Shown here piece after piece: positions 9,417-20,596 of a DNA stretch of 41,814 nt (position 1 is the first letter of the stretch; each line of letters begins with the position of its first letter). The translations under genes were made by a program, and so were the position numbers. Below the pieces are notes generated by a model that searched no databases, was not told the origin of the DNA, and was given only the letters and a program-made list of their open reading frames with translations. The stretch is from Actinomycetota bacterium. GTDB taxonomy: Bacteria > Actinomycetota > Actinomycetes > Mycobacteriales > SCTD01. The DNA lies in the NCBI GenBank assembly GCA_019348355.1, contig JAHWJP010000008.1, positions 1 through 41,814 on the forward strand, given 5' to 3'.

Positions 9417-9620
9417 ATGGCCAAGGCCCTGTTCGGTCATGTCGGTGCCGGCACCGACCTCCGACTCGCCGAGGAGGTGCGCCGACTGCGACGCCGGGTC
9501 AGTGAGCTGGAGACCGAGCTGACCCGTGTGCGCGAGGCGCACCACGAGCTGGTCGCCTCGGTGACCGTCGCCGACGACATCCGTACGCTGCTGCTGGACG
9601 ACCAGCCGGCCCTCACCTAG
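9417..9620 (+). CDS. Small coiled-coil protein, conserved upstream of actinobacterial smc
   Basis: MAKALFGHVGAGTDLRLAEEVRRLRRRVSELETELTRVREAHHEL; heptad-like pattern. Confidence 0.65.
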   Translation: MAKALFGHVGAGTDLRLAEEVRRLRRRVSELETELTRVREAHHELVASVTVADDIRTLLLDDQPALT

Positions 9621-9717
9621 CCGGCTCGCTTCACCTCGAGGGCGCCCCCGTACGCAACGGTGGCGCCCTTCGTGCTGCCGGAGATCGGCACGTCCGGTAC
9701 CCCGCTAGCCTCGCGGA

Positions 9718-12700
9718 GTGCACCTCAAGACCCTGACGCTGAAGGGCTTCAAGTCCTTCGCATCCCCGACGACGCTGCGCTTCGAGCAGGGCATCACCTG
9801 CGTGGTCGGCCCCAACGGCTCGGGCAAGAGCAACGTCGTCGACGCGATCGCCTGGGTGCTCGGCGAGCAGGGCGCGAAGGCGCTGCGCGGCGGCAAGATG
9901 GAGGACGTCATCTTCGCCGGCGCGCCCGGCCGCCCGCCGCTCGGCCGGGCCGAGGTCACGCTCACCATTGACAACAGCGACGGCGCGCTGCCGATCGACT
10001 ACACCGAGGTCAGCATCCGCCGGCTGATGTTCGCGGGCGGCGCCAGCGAGTACTCCCTGAACGGCGCCACCTGCCGCCTGGTCGACGTGCAGGAGCTGAT
10101 GAGCGACTCGGGCATCGGCCGCGAGCTGCACGTCGTGGTCGGCCAGGGCCAGCTCGACGCGGTCCTCGCGGCTCGGCCGGAGGACCGGCGGGGCTTCATC
10201 GAGGAGGCGGCCGGCGTCCTGAAGCACCGCAAGCGCAAGGAGCGGGCGCTGCGCAAGCTGGAGTCGACGGGCGCCAACCTGCACCGGCTGACCGACCTGA
10301 CCGCGGAGCTCCGGCGCCAGCTCAAGCCGCTCGGCCGCCAGGCGGAGGTCGCCCGTCGCGCCGCGCAGGTGCAGGCCGACCTGCGCGACGCCCGGCTGCG
10401 CCTGCTGGCAGACGAGCTGCTGCAGCAGCGCTGTGCCCTCGACGCCGAGATCGCGGACGAGACGGCCGTACGCGCGCGGCGCGCCGACGTGGAGCGCGAG
10501 CTCGCCGCGGCGCAGGCTCGCGAGGGGGAGCTCGAGGCGGCCGCGTCGGCTCAGGCGCCGGCGCTGGCTCGGGCGCAGGAGACGTGGTACCGCCTGTCAG
10601 CGCTCGAGGAGCGGCTGCGCGGCACCGCCACCCTGGCTGCCGAGCGGCACCGCCACCTCACCGGTGAGCTGCCCGAACAGCTCGCGACCGGGCGGGACCC
10701 CGAGCAGCTCGAGCTCGAGGCGGCCGGGGTGCGCGAGCAGGAGGCGCAACTCGCCGGCCAGCTCGCCGCCGACGGCGAATCCCTTCGCGACGCCGTCACC
10801 CGGCGCACCGACGCCGAGGCGGCGCTGGCCGCCGAAGAGAAGGCGCTGGTCGCGGCCGTACGCGCCATCGCTGACCGGCGGGAAGGCCTGGCCCGGCTGA
10901 CCGGTCAGGTCGGGGCGCTGCGCTCGCGGGCCGGCGCCGCCGAAGCCGAGCTGGGCCGCCTCGCGACCGCGCTCGCTGAAGCCCACGCCCGCGCGGCCCG
11001 CGCCCAGGCCGACCTGGAGCAGGCGCAGGCCGAGGCCGGCGGGCTCGACGCCGGCGAGCTCGACCTCGACGATCGGCACGGGGCCGCCGCCGCCGCGCTG
11101 GAGCAGGCGCAGCGCCGGCTGGCCGCGGCGCAGACCGGCGAGCGGGAGGCCGAGCGCGAACGGGGGACGTGGGCCGCCCGCCGCGACGCGCTGGCGCTGT
11201 CGCTGACCCGCGAGGGCTCCGGCGCGTTGCTGACGGCCGGGCTGCCCGGCGTGCTCGGCACGGTCGCGACGCTCGTCCGCGTCGAGGCCGGTTTCGAGGC
11301 GGCGCTGGCCGCGGCCCTCGGCGCGGTGGCCGACGCCGTCGCGGTCGCCTCGCCGGGTGACGCCGCCGCGGCGCTGGCGCGGCTCAAGGCCGACGACGCC
11401 GGCCGGGCCGGGCTGCTCGTCGGCGGAGCCGGCTATCGCGACGAACCGCCCTGGCCGGCGCTGCCCGACGGTGCCCACTGGGCGATCGACCTGGTCGCTG
11501 CGCCGCCGGCCCTGCGGCCGCCGCTGGCCCGGGCCCTGCGCCAGGTGGCGGTCGTGACCTCGCTCCAGGACGCGACCGAGCTGCTCGCCCAGCAGCCCGA
11601 TGTGCGTGCCGTGACGGTGGAGGGCGACCTGCTCGGAGCCGACTGGGCGGTCGGCGGGTCCGCGTCGGCGCCGTCGCTGCTGGAGGTGCAGGCGGCGGTC
11701 GACGAGGCCACCGCCGCCCACGACGACGCCCAGCGGCGGCAGGAACGGCTCCGCTTCGAGGTGCAGTCGGCGCGTACCGAGGTGGAGCACGCGACCGGCG
11801 CCGAGCAGGCCGCGCTCGCCGCCCTGCACCGGTCCGACGCCGCCATGGCGGCTTTCGCCGAGCGGCTCGGGCTGCTCGCCTCCGTCGCCCGCGCAGCCGC
11901 CGCCGAGGCCGGCCGGCTCGAGCAGTCCCGGGTACGCGCCGAGCAGGCCCACAACGGCGACCTGTCCGGGCTGGCCGAGCTCGAGCAGCGGCTCGCCGCC
12001 GCGCAGGCCGCGGGCGGTCCGGAGACGGCCGGTGAGCCGTCCACGGACCTGCGCGACCGGCTGCTCGCGGAGACCACCACGGCCCGGGCCGCCGAGGTGG
12101 AGGCGCGGCTGGCGGTGCGTACGGGGGAGGAGCGCGCCCGGGCGCTGGCCGGCCGGGCCGAGGCGCTCGAGCGCGGCGCCCGCGAGCAGCGGGCCGCTCG
12201 CGAGCGGTTGGTCGCTCTGCGGTCCGAGCGGTCGCGGGGCGCTGCCGTCGCCGAGCAGGTCGCCCGCGGCGCCCGGGAGGCGCTTCACCGCATCGCGGTC
12301 TCGCTGGCCGCCGCGGCCGCAGAGCGGGACGGCGCCGCCGCGGCCCGGACGGTCACGGACGGCGAGCTGCTCGCGCTGCGTACCCGCCTGCGCACTGTGT
12401 CAGCCGACCTCGACCGGCTCACCGACGTCGTCCACCGGGAGGAGGTGGCCCGCGCCGAGCAGCGACTGCGGATCGAGGCGCTGCAGGAGCGGGCCGTCGC
12501 CGAGTGGGGGGTGCCGGTCGACCGGCTGCTCGAGGAGTACGGCCCGCAGGTCCCGGTCCCGGTGACCAGCGAGACCGGGGAGGTCGACGCCGAGGCCGAG
12601 CCCACGGCGTACGACCGGGAAGCGCAGGAGAAGCGGGCGGCGACGGCGGAGCGGGCCCTCGCCCTGCTCGGGCGGGTCAACCCGCTGGCCCTCGAGGAGT

Positions 12701-13275
12701 TCGCGGCGCTCGAGGAGCGCTCGGCGTTCCTCACCACCCAGCTCGAGGACCTGCAGCAGACCCGTCGGGACCTGCTCGCCATCGTGCGCGACGTCGACGC
12801 GCGCATCCACGAGGTGTTCTCGGTCGCCTTCGAGGACACGGCCCGCGAGTTCGTGCAGGTGTTCGCGACGCTGTTCCCGGGCGGGGAAGGCTCACTCGTG
12901 CTCACCGAGCCCGACGACCTGCTCGCGACCGGCATCGAGGTGCTGGCCCGCCCGGCCGGCAAGAAAATCTCCCGGCTGTCGCTGCTGTCCGGCGGGGAGC
13001 GGTCGCTGACCGCGCTGGCGTTCCTGGTCGCGCTGTTCCGGGCCCGACCCTCGCCGTTCTACGTGCTGGACGAGGTCGAGGCGGCGCTCGACGACCGCAA
13101 CCTCACCCGGCTGCTGGCCCTGCTCGAAGGCCTGCGCGAGGCCTCCCAGCTCATCGTCATCACCCACCAGAAGCGCATGATGGAGATCGCTGATGCGTTG
13201 TACGGCGTGACCATGCGCGGCGACGGGGTCTCGGCTGTCGTCAGCCAGCGGCTGCGCGAGCCCGAGTCGGCCTGA
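9718..13275 (+). CDS. smc: Chromosome segregation protein SMC
   Basis: MHLKTLTLKGFKSFASPTTLRFEQGITCVVGPNGSGKSN; long coiled coils; SLLSGGERSLTALAFLVALFRARPSPFYVLDEVEAALDDRN. GTG start. Confidence 0.97.
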   Translation: MHLKTLTLKGFKSFASPTTLRFEQGITCVVGPNGSGKSNVVDAIAWVLGEQGAKALRGGKMEDVIFAGAPGRPPLGRAEVTLTIDNSDGALPIDYTEVSIRRLMFAGGASEYSLNGATCRLVDVQELMSDSGIGRELHVVVGQGQLDAVLAARPEDRRGFIEEAAGVLKHRKRKERALRKLESTGANLHRLTDLTAELRRQLKPLGRQAEVARRAAQVQADLRDARLRLLADELLQQRCALDAEIADETAVRARRADVERELAAAQAREGELEAAASAQAPALARAQETWYRLSALEERLRGTATLAAERHRHLTGELPEQLATGRDPEQLELEAAGVREQEAQLAGQLAADGESLRDAVTRRTDAEAALAAEEKALVAAVRAIADRREGLARLTGQVGALRSRAGAAEAELGRLATALAEAHARAARAQADLEQAQAEAGGLDAGELDLDDRHGAAAAALEQAQRRLAAAQTGEREAERERGTWAARRDALALSLTREGSGALLTAGLPGVLGTVATLVRVEAGFEAALAAALGAVADAVAVASPGDAAAALARLKADDAGRAGLLVGGAGYRDEPPWPALPDGAHWAIDLVAAPPALRPPLARALRQVAVVTSLQDATELLAQQPDVRAVTVEGDLLGADWAVGGSASAPSLLEVQAAVDEATAAHDDAQRRQERLRFEVQSARTEVEHATGAEQAALAALHRSDAAMAAFAERLGLLASVARAAAAEAGRLEQSRVRAEQAHNGDLSGLAELEQRLAAAQAAGGPETAGEPSTDLRDRLLAETTTARAAEVEARLAVRTGEERARALAGRAEALERGAREQRAARERLVALRSERSRGAAVAEQVARGAREALHRIAVSLAAAAAERDGAAAARTVTDGELLALRTRLRTVSADLDRLTDVVHREEVARAEQRLRIEALQERAVAEWGVPVDRLLEEYGPQVPVPVTSETGEVDAEAEPTAYDREAQEKRAATAERALALLGRVNPLALEEFAALEERSAFLTTQLEDLQQTRRDLLAIVRDVDARIHEVFSVAFEDTAREFVQVFATLFPGGEGSLVLTEPDDLLATGIEVLARPAGKKISRLSLLSGGERSLTALAFLVALFRARPSPFYVLDEVEAALDDRNLTRLLALLEGLREASQLIVITHQKRMMEIADALYGVTMRGDGVSAVVSQRLREPESA

Positions 13276-13310
13276 GCTCGCTCCGCCCACCTCCGCCCTC
13301 CTCCGGCGCC

Positions 13311-13362
13311 GATCTTCGCCTTGTTGTGACCGACACGCCGACGGGAGCCGCCAGCTGACGAA
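13311..13362 (+). terminator. Possible terminator after smc: GATCTTCG...CGAAGATCTTTTGTT
   Basis: Perfect 8-bp arms (13311-13318 / 13349-13356) followed by a T-rich tail; long (30-nt) loop. Confidence 0.35.
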
Positions 13363-13372
13363 GATCTTTTGT

Positions 13373-13411
13373 TGGGTGTGCGGCGGCGAATCGGACTGGG
13401 TGTGCGGCGGC
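13373..13411 (+). repeat. Two direct copies of TGGGTGTGCGGCGGC, 24-bp period, upstream of ftsY
   Basis: Exact 15-mer at 13373-13387 and 13397-13411. Confidence 0.6.
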
Positions 13412-13451
13412 AGCCGGTCGGGATGCGCGCGGGCTGCGGTAGACACAGCAG

Positions 13452-14657
13452 GTGCTCGATCTGCTCGGCCTCGTGGTCGCCATCCTCGTCCTGACGGTCG
13501 CCGTCGCCGTCGCCCTCGTGAGCGGTCGCGGGACCCGCCCGGTCGCGCCGGGTCCGCCGCGTCCCGAGGTGGACGCCGAACCGGGGCTGGGCGACGACGC
13601 CGCGGTGCCACGGGACACGCCGACCCGGACCGTCGAGGTCGTGGCCCTGCCGGAGGAGGTCGCGGCGCCGACACCGGCCCCGGTCGTGACACCGGCGGTC
13701 GTACCGCTGGACGTGCCCGAACCGACCGCCGGCCGGCTGACAAGGCTGCGCGCACGCTTGTCCCGTTCCCAGACCACCCTCGGGCGGGGGCTTTTCGCCC
13801 TGCTGTCCCGAGACGTCCTCGACGAGGACGCGTGGGAGGAGGTGGAGGACACCCTGCTCGGAGCGGACATGGGCGTCGCTGCGGCCACTGAGCTCGTCAC
13901 CCGCCTGCGCACCCGGGTGCGGGTGGACAGCGTCCGCACGCTCGCCGAGCTGCGCCCGCTGCTGCGCGAGGAGCTGGTCCGCGCAATCGGGACGGACGCC
14001 GACCGGACGCTGAAGACGATGCCGCACGAGGACGGCGGGCCGGCCGTGGTGCTCGTCGTCGGCGTCAACGGCACCGGCAAGACCACGACCTGCGGCAAGC
14101 TCGCCCGGGTCCTCGTGGCGGACGGCCGGTCGGTGGTGCTCGGCGCCGCGGACACCTTCCGTGCCGCCGCGGCCGATCAGCTCCAGACGTGGGGCGACCG
14201 GGTGGGCGCCAGCACCGTGCGGGGCCCGGAGGGGGGCGACCCCGCGAGCGTTGCCTTCGACGCCGTCGCCCGCGGCATGAGGGACGGCGTCGACACGGTG
14301 CTCATCGACACCGCCGGGCGGTTGCACACCAAGACCGGCCTCATGGACGAGCTCGGCAAGGTCAAGCGGGTGATCGAGAAGCACGGCCCCGTCGACGAGA
14401 CCCTGCTCGTGCTCGATGCGACGACCGGCCAGAACGGCGTCGTACAGGCTCGGGTGTTCACCGAGGCGGTGACCATCACCGGCATCGTGCTGACCAAGCT
14501 GGACGGCACCGCCAAGGGCGGCATCGTCATCGCCGTCCAGCGCGAGCTCGGCATCCCGGTCAAGCTCATCGGGCTGGGGGAGGGACCGGACGACCTGGCG
14601 CCGTTCGAGCCCGAGGCGTTCGCCGACGCCCTGCTCGGCGACGAGGCAGCTCTCTGA
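13452..14657 (+). CDS. ftsY: Signal recognition particle receptor FtsY
   Basis: NG domain: [53 protein letters not shown]. Confidence 0.96.
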   Translation: MLDLLGLVVAILVLTVAVAVALVSGRGTRPVAPGPPRPEVDAEPGLGDDAAVPRDTPTRTVEVVALPEEVAAPTPAPVVTPAVVPLDVPEPTAGRLTRLRARLSRSQTTLGRGLFALLSRDVLDEDAWEEVEDTLLGADMGVAAATELVTRLRTRVRVDSVRTLAELRPLLREELVRAIGTDADRTLKTMPHEDGGPAVVLVVGVNGTGKTTTCGKLARVLVADGRSVVLGAADTFRAAAADQLQTWGDRVGASTVRGPEGGDPASVAFDAVARGMRDGVDTVLIDTAGRLHTKTGLMDELGKVKRVIEKHGPVDETLLVLDATTGQNGVVQARVFTEAVTITGIVLTKLDGTAKGGIVIAVQRELGIPVKLIGLGEGPDDLAPFEPEAFADALLGDEAAL

Positions 14658-14717
14658 CGGCGAGGCCGCCCGGCCGGAAGAACCCGTGAGCGCCCGGTGA
14701 GCACGGGTCCGCCGGGC

Positions 14718-14798
14718 CCTGCACCGAAAACAGGTCGATCGCACCCTCTCCGGTGCACCCTGCACCGAAACAGGTCATTCGTCCTGTCCACGGTGCGC
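14718..14798. repeat. Tandem direct repeat CCTGCACCGAAA(A)CAGGTC with associated hairpins between convergent ftsY and methyltransferase genes
   Basis: Copies at 14718-14736 and 14759-14776; the second starts a potential stem CACCG..ACAGG..CCTGT..CGGTG. Confidence 0.5.
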
Positions 14799-14904
14799 AC
14801 CTCCACGGGAGACACCCTTCTCCGACGGCCATTGTTCACGGGCACCGCACCCAGCGTGTAGGGGCCGGCGGCCTGGGGGCTGGAACCGGGCGGCGACGGT
14901 GCGC

Positions 14905-15501
14905 TCAGCCGGCCTCTGCCCCGGGCCGCCGGTCCACCGCGACGCACCAGTCGGCGTCGTCGTGCCAGGCAGCGCCGTCCCAGGTGGCGTAGCGGGCGAC
15001 CGGCTCGAGCCCGGCCAGCAGCGTCAACGCGTCGTATTCCGCGAGTGACATGCGGTCGGTGCGCCAGCCGCTGACCAGCCGTCCGCCCGGGCGCAGATGG
15101 GCGGCGGCCCGCCGCACCACCTCGGCCTCGGTGCCCGGGGCGAGGAAGACCATGACGTTGCCGGCCATCAGCACGACCTCGAAGCGCTCGGCGAGGTCCA
15201 GCGTGGCCAGGTCGTCCGGCAGCCAGCGCAGCCCGGGCGCCTCGGCCCGGGCGACCTCCAGCATGGAGCTGTCGCTGTCCACGCCGACGACCTCGTAGCC
15301 GCGGCGGGCCAGCTCCCGGGCCACCCGCCCGGTGCCGCAGCCCGCGTCCAGGACGGGCGCTCCGGTGAACCCGGGTCGGAGCAGCCGGTCCACGAAGGCG
15401 GCCTCGCCGTGGACGTCCGTGCCTGATGCGGCCAGCTCGCGAAACGCCTGCTCGTACGCCGGTCCGCGCGACCCACCCGTCTCGTCCGTCCACCTGTTCA
15501 C
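14905..15501 (-). CDS. Class I SAM-dependent methyltransferase
   Basis: PVLDAGCGTGRVARELARRGYEVVGVDSDSSMLEVARAEAP motif I and following. Confidence 0.88.
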   Translation of the reverse strand: MNRWTDETGGSRGPAYEQAFRELAASGTDVHGEAAFVDRLLRPGFTGAPVLDAGCGTGRVARELARRGYEVVGVDSDSSMLEVARAEAPGLRWLPDDLATLDLAERFEVVLMAGNVMVFLAPGTEAEVVRRAAAHLRPGGRLVSGWRTDRMSLAEYDALTLLAGLEPVARYATWDGAAWHDDADWCVAVDRRPGAEAG

Positions 15502-15517
15502 CCCGCCAGTGTGGCGC

Positions 15518-15563
15518 GTAACGCGCCCGAAACAATTTGCGACATCTGTGACCCAGGCGAAAC
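15518..15563 (+). promoter_or_regulatory. GlnR-type nitrogen-regulation boxes upstream of amt
   Basis: GTAAC-n6-GAAAC at 15518-15533 and GTGAC-n6-GAAAC at 15548-15563, both exact matches to the actinobacterial GlnR consensus gTnAc-n6-GaAAc; 30-bp spacing. Confidence 0.8.
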
Positions 15564-15648
15564 ACGTCGAGGACCGACGAGAAACCTGGCCTCGGCACCC
15601 TCGTCACAAGCCCCGCCCCACCCGAGGTGCGGACAACCGAGGAGAAGC

Positions 15649-17722
<2,074 letters not shown>

Positions 17723-17728
17723 GTTTCG

Positions 17729-20041
17729 GTGCCTGAGCTCGACGGGGGGGTGCTGTCCGGGCGGGCAGCACTGCTGGCCGATGTCGGCCTGACCGGACCG
17801 GCGCTGCGCACTGCTCTGGCCGCGCTGTACGACGGCTGGCTGGCCGGGCTGCTCGGGAATCCCGGCCCGGGGGTGGCGCTCGTCGCCGTCGGCGGGTTGG
17901 GCCGGTGCCAGATGGCGCCGGGCAGCGATCTCGACCTGGTGCTGATGCATGCAGGTGTCGATGACATAGGGAAAGTCGCCGACGCGCTGTGGTATCCGAT
18001 CTGGGACACCGGCTTGGACCTCGATCACTCGGTGCGCACCGTCGCCGAGGCGCTGGCCGTGGCCGCGGGCGACCTCAAGGCGGCCCTCGGACTGCTCGAC
18101 ACGCGACACATCGCCGGAGACGCGGGACTGTCCGCCGAGCTGCTCACCCGGACCCGCGCCGCCTGGCGGGCCGGCGCCGCCACCCGGCTCCCCGAGCTGC
18201 GGACGGCGGTGCTGGAGCGGGCAGCGAGCGAGGGGGAGGTGGCCTTCCTGCTCGAGCCCGACCTCAAGAGCGCGCGTGGGGGGCTGCGCGACGTGCACGC
18301 CCTGCAGGCCCTCGCCGCGGCGCAGGTCGCCGACCCGCCGGGCGGCCAGGTGCGGGCCGCGGCGCAGGTGCTGCTCGACGTCCGGGGAGAGCTGCACCGC
18401 AGCACGGCCGGTGCCGGCCGCCGCACGGTGGACCGGTTGCTCCTGCAGGAGCAGGACGCTGTCGCCGCAGCCCTGTCCTACGCCGACGCGGATGCCTTGA
18501 TGGCGGCCGTGTCGGGCGCCGGTCGGGTCATCGCCTACGCGGGCGACACCACGTGGCGGCGGATCTCGCCGGCGCCGCCGCGCCGCCGGCTGTTGGGCCG
18601 CCGAACGGGTCGCACCGGCGCGGCGGGCGAACGGCGGCCGCTGGCCGACGACGTCGTCGCGCAGGGCGGCGAGGTGGTGCTGGCCCGGGACGCCGACCCG
18701 TCGAAGGATCCGGTGCTGGTGCTGCGGGTGGCGCAGGCTGCTGCCTGGGCCGACCTGCCGATCGCTCCGCACACCCTGGCCCGGCTCGTCACCGAGTGCC
18801 CGCCCCTGCCGGTCCCGTGGCCCCGGCCCGCACTGGACGCCTTCGTGGGGCTGCTCGCCGCGGGAGGGCCGGCCGTGCACGTCTTCGAGGCGCTCGACCA
18901 GGCGGGCCTGCTCGTCGGGTTGCTGCCGGAGTGGGCGTCGGTGCGGAGCAAGCCGCAGCGCAACAGCTACCACCGGTTCACCGTGGACCGCCACCTCGTC
19001 GAGGCGGCCGCCGCAGCAGCCGGGTTGACCCGTCGGGTAGCGCGTCCGGACCTGCTGTTGCTCGGTGCGCTGCTGCACGACATCGGCAAGGGCCTGCCCG
19101 GCGACCACACCGTCGTCGGGATGCGGGTGGTGGCCGAGCTGGCGCCCCGGCTCGGTCTGCCGCCGCCGGACGTGGACGTCCTGGTGGCGATGGTCGAACA
19201 CCACCTGCTGCTGCCGGACGTCGCGACGAGGCGGGATCTCGACGACCCGGCGACAGCGCGCGCCGTCGCGGACGCGGTCGGCTCCGGGCAGGTGCTCGAG
19301 TTGCTGCACGCACTGTCCGAAGCCGACGCCGCCGCGACCGGCCCGGCTGCCTGGTCGAGCTGGAAGGCCGGGCTCGTCGACTCCCTCGTGGCGCGGACCG
19401 CCGCGCTGCTCGCGGGCACGCCGCCGCCCGGTCCGGCGCCGCTCGCCGACTGGCAGGAGAGGCTGGTCGCCGGGCGGGTCTTCGCCCTGCAGGCCCAGGA
19501 CGACGAGGTCACCGTGGTCGCCCCCGACCGTCCCGGCCTGCTGGGGCTGTTCACCGGCGTGCTGGCCCTGCACCGCCTCGACGTGCGCTCGGCCTCGCTG
19601 TTTCCGCGCAACGGGACCGCCGTCAACGTCTGCCGGGTCGCACCCCGGTTCGGCCGGCTGCCGGACTGGACCGTCGTCCGCGACGACCTGCGGCGTGCCC
19701 TTGACGGAGAGCTGGACCTCGAGCCGATGCTGGCCGCCCGCGAGGCGGCCTACGCCCCCAGGCTCTTTCTGCCGCCGCTGTCGGCGACGGTGCACCTCGT
19801 CGACGATGCCTCGCAGACCGCGACTGTCCTCGAGGTGCGGGCCGCCGACGCGCTCGGGGTGTTGCACCGGATCACCTGCGCGCTGGCCCGCTGCGGGGTC
19901 GACGTGCGGACCGCACACATCTCGACGCTCGGGGCTGACGTCGTGGACGCCTTCTACCTCGTCGGGCCGGACGGCGGGAAGCTTCACGATCCAGTTCTGC
20001 GGGACGACGTGGAGCGCTCGGTGCTGGCCGCCCTTCGGTGA
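17729..20041 (+). CDS. glnD: [Protein-PII] uridylyltransferase/adenylyltransferase GlnD
   Basis: Nucleotidyltransferase motif GGLGRCQMAPGSDLDLVLMH; HD domain LLGALLHDIGKGLPGDH; C-terminal ACT-like domains. Confidence 0.93.
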   Translation: MPELDGGVLSGRAALLADVGLTGPALRTALAALYDGWLAGLLGNPGPGVALVAVGGLGRCQMAPGSDLDLVLMHAGVDDIGKVADALWYPIWDTGLDLDHSVRTVAEALAVAAGDLKAALGLLDTRHIAGDAGLSAELLTRTRAAWRAGAATRLPELRTAVLERAASEGEVAFLLEPDLKSARGGLRDVHALQALAAAQVADPPGGQVRAAAQVLLDVRGELHRSTAGAGRRTVDRLLLQEQDAVAAALSYADADALMAAVSGAGRVIAYAGDTTWRRISPAPPRRRLLGRRTGRTGAAGERRPLADDVVAQGGEVVLARDADPSKDPVLVLRVAQAAAWADLPIAPHTLARLVTECPPLPVPWPRPALDAFVGLLAAGGPAVHVFEALDQAGLLVGLLPEWASVRSKPQRNSYHRFTVDRHLVEAAAAAAGLTRRVARPDLLLLGALLHDIGKGLPGDHTVVGMRVVAELAPRLGLPPPDVDVLVAMVEHHLLLPDVATRRDLDDPATARAVADAVGSGQVLELLHALSEADAAATGPAAWSSWKAGLVDSLVARTAALLAGTPPPGPAPLADWQERLVAGRVFALQAQDDEVTVVAPDRPGLLGLFTGVLALHRLDVRSASLFPRNGTAVNVCRVAPRFGRLPDWTVVRDDLRRALDGELDLEPMLAAREAAYAPRLFLPPLSATVHLVDDASQTATVLEVRAADALGVLHRITCALARCGVDVRTAHISTLGADVVDAFYLVGPDGGKLHDPVLRDDVERSVLAALR

Positions 20042-20044
20042 GCA

Positions 20045-20596
20045 TCACGTCACGCCGCGGCGGTCGGCTGGAGTACGAAACGGTGCGGCCTCCACCGCTG
20101 ACCACGGCCCACCTTCGTACCGCCACAGCGCGAGTCCCTGCGCCGTCACGTCGAAGCGGTGGAAGCCGGCGCTCAGCTGCGCGTGCAGCCGTCGGGCAGC
20201 AGCCGGCTCGACCTTGTTCTGCACCGTCACGTGTGGTGCGAGCCGCTGACGGTCCTGGGCGGTGAGCCACGGCTGCCACTGTGCCGAGAGGCCGGCATGC
20301 AGGTCGCTCACCTCGGCCGCGGCCAGCTCGAAGGCCACCCCGCGGCCGAGCGACCGCACACCGGTCACGGCGAGGGGGAACGGTTCTCGCTCGGCGGCTG
20401 CCCGGATGTCCACGGTCACCTGCTCGAGCCGGTCCCCGGGCAGGGCGTGGAACAGCGTCACATGGGCGGCGAGGTGGTTGCGCTCCGGCGGGAAGTGCTT
20501 GCCGCGCAGGACGTCGAACCACTCCTGCGATGCGGCGTCGAGCATCAGCGTCAGGACCAGCGGCGCCGAGATCTGCAGCACGGGCGCATCGGTCAC
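20045..20596 (-). CDS. 2'-5' RNA ligase / 2H phosphoesterase family protein
   Basis: Two HxT motifs: AAHVTLFHALPG and APHVTVQNKV; about 183 aa. Confidence 0.82.
   Translation of the reverse strand: MTDAPVLQISAPLVLTLMLDAASQEWFDVLRGKHFPPERNHLAAHVTLFHALPGDRLEQVTVDIRAAAEREPFPLAVTGVRSLGRGVAFELAAAEVSDLHAGLSAQWQPWLTAQDRQRLAPHVTVQNKVEPAAARRLHAQLSAGFHRFDVTAQGLALWRYEGGPWSAVEAAPFRTPADRRGVT

Noticed and set aside
10597-12288. 563-aa minus-strand ORF opposite smc
   Set aside because: Antisense of the smc coiled coil; composition artefact.
13059-14765. 568-aa minus-strand ORF opposite smc/ftsY
   Set aside because: Antisense shadow spanning two genuine genes and their intergenic gap.
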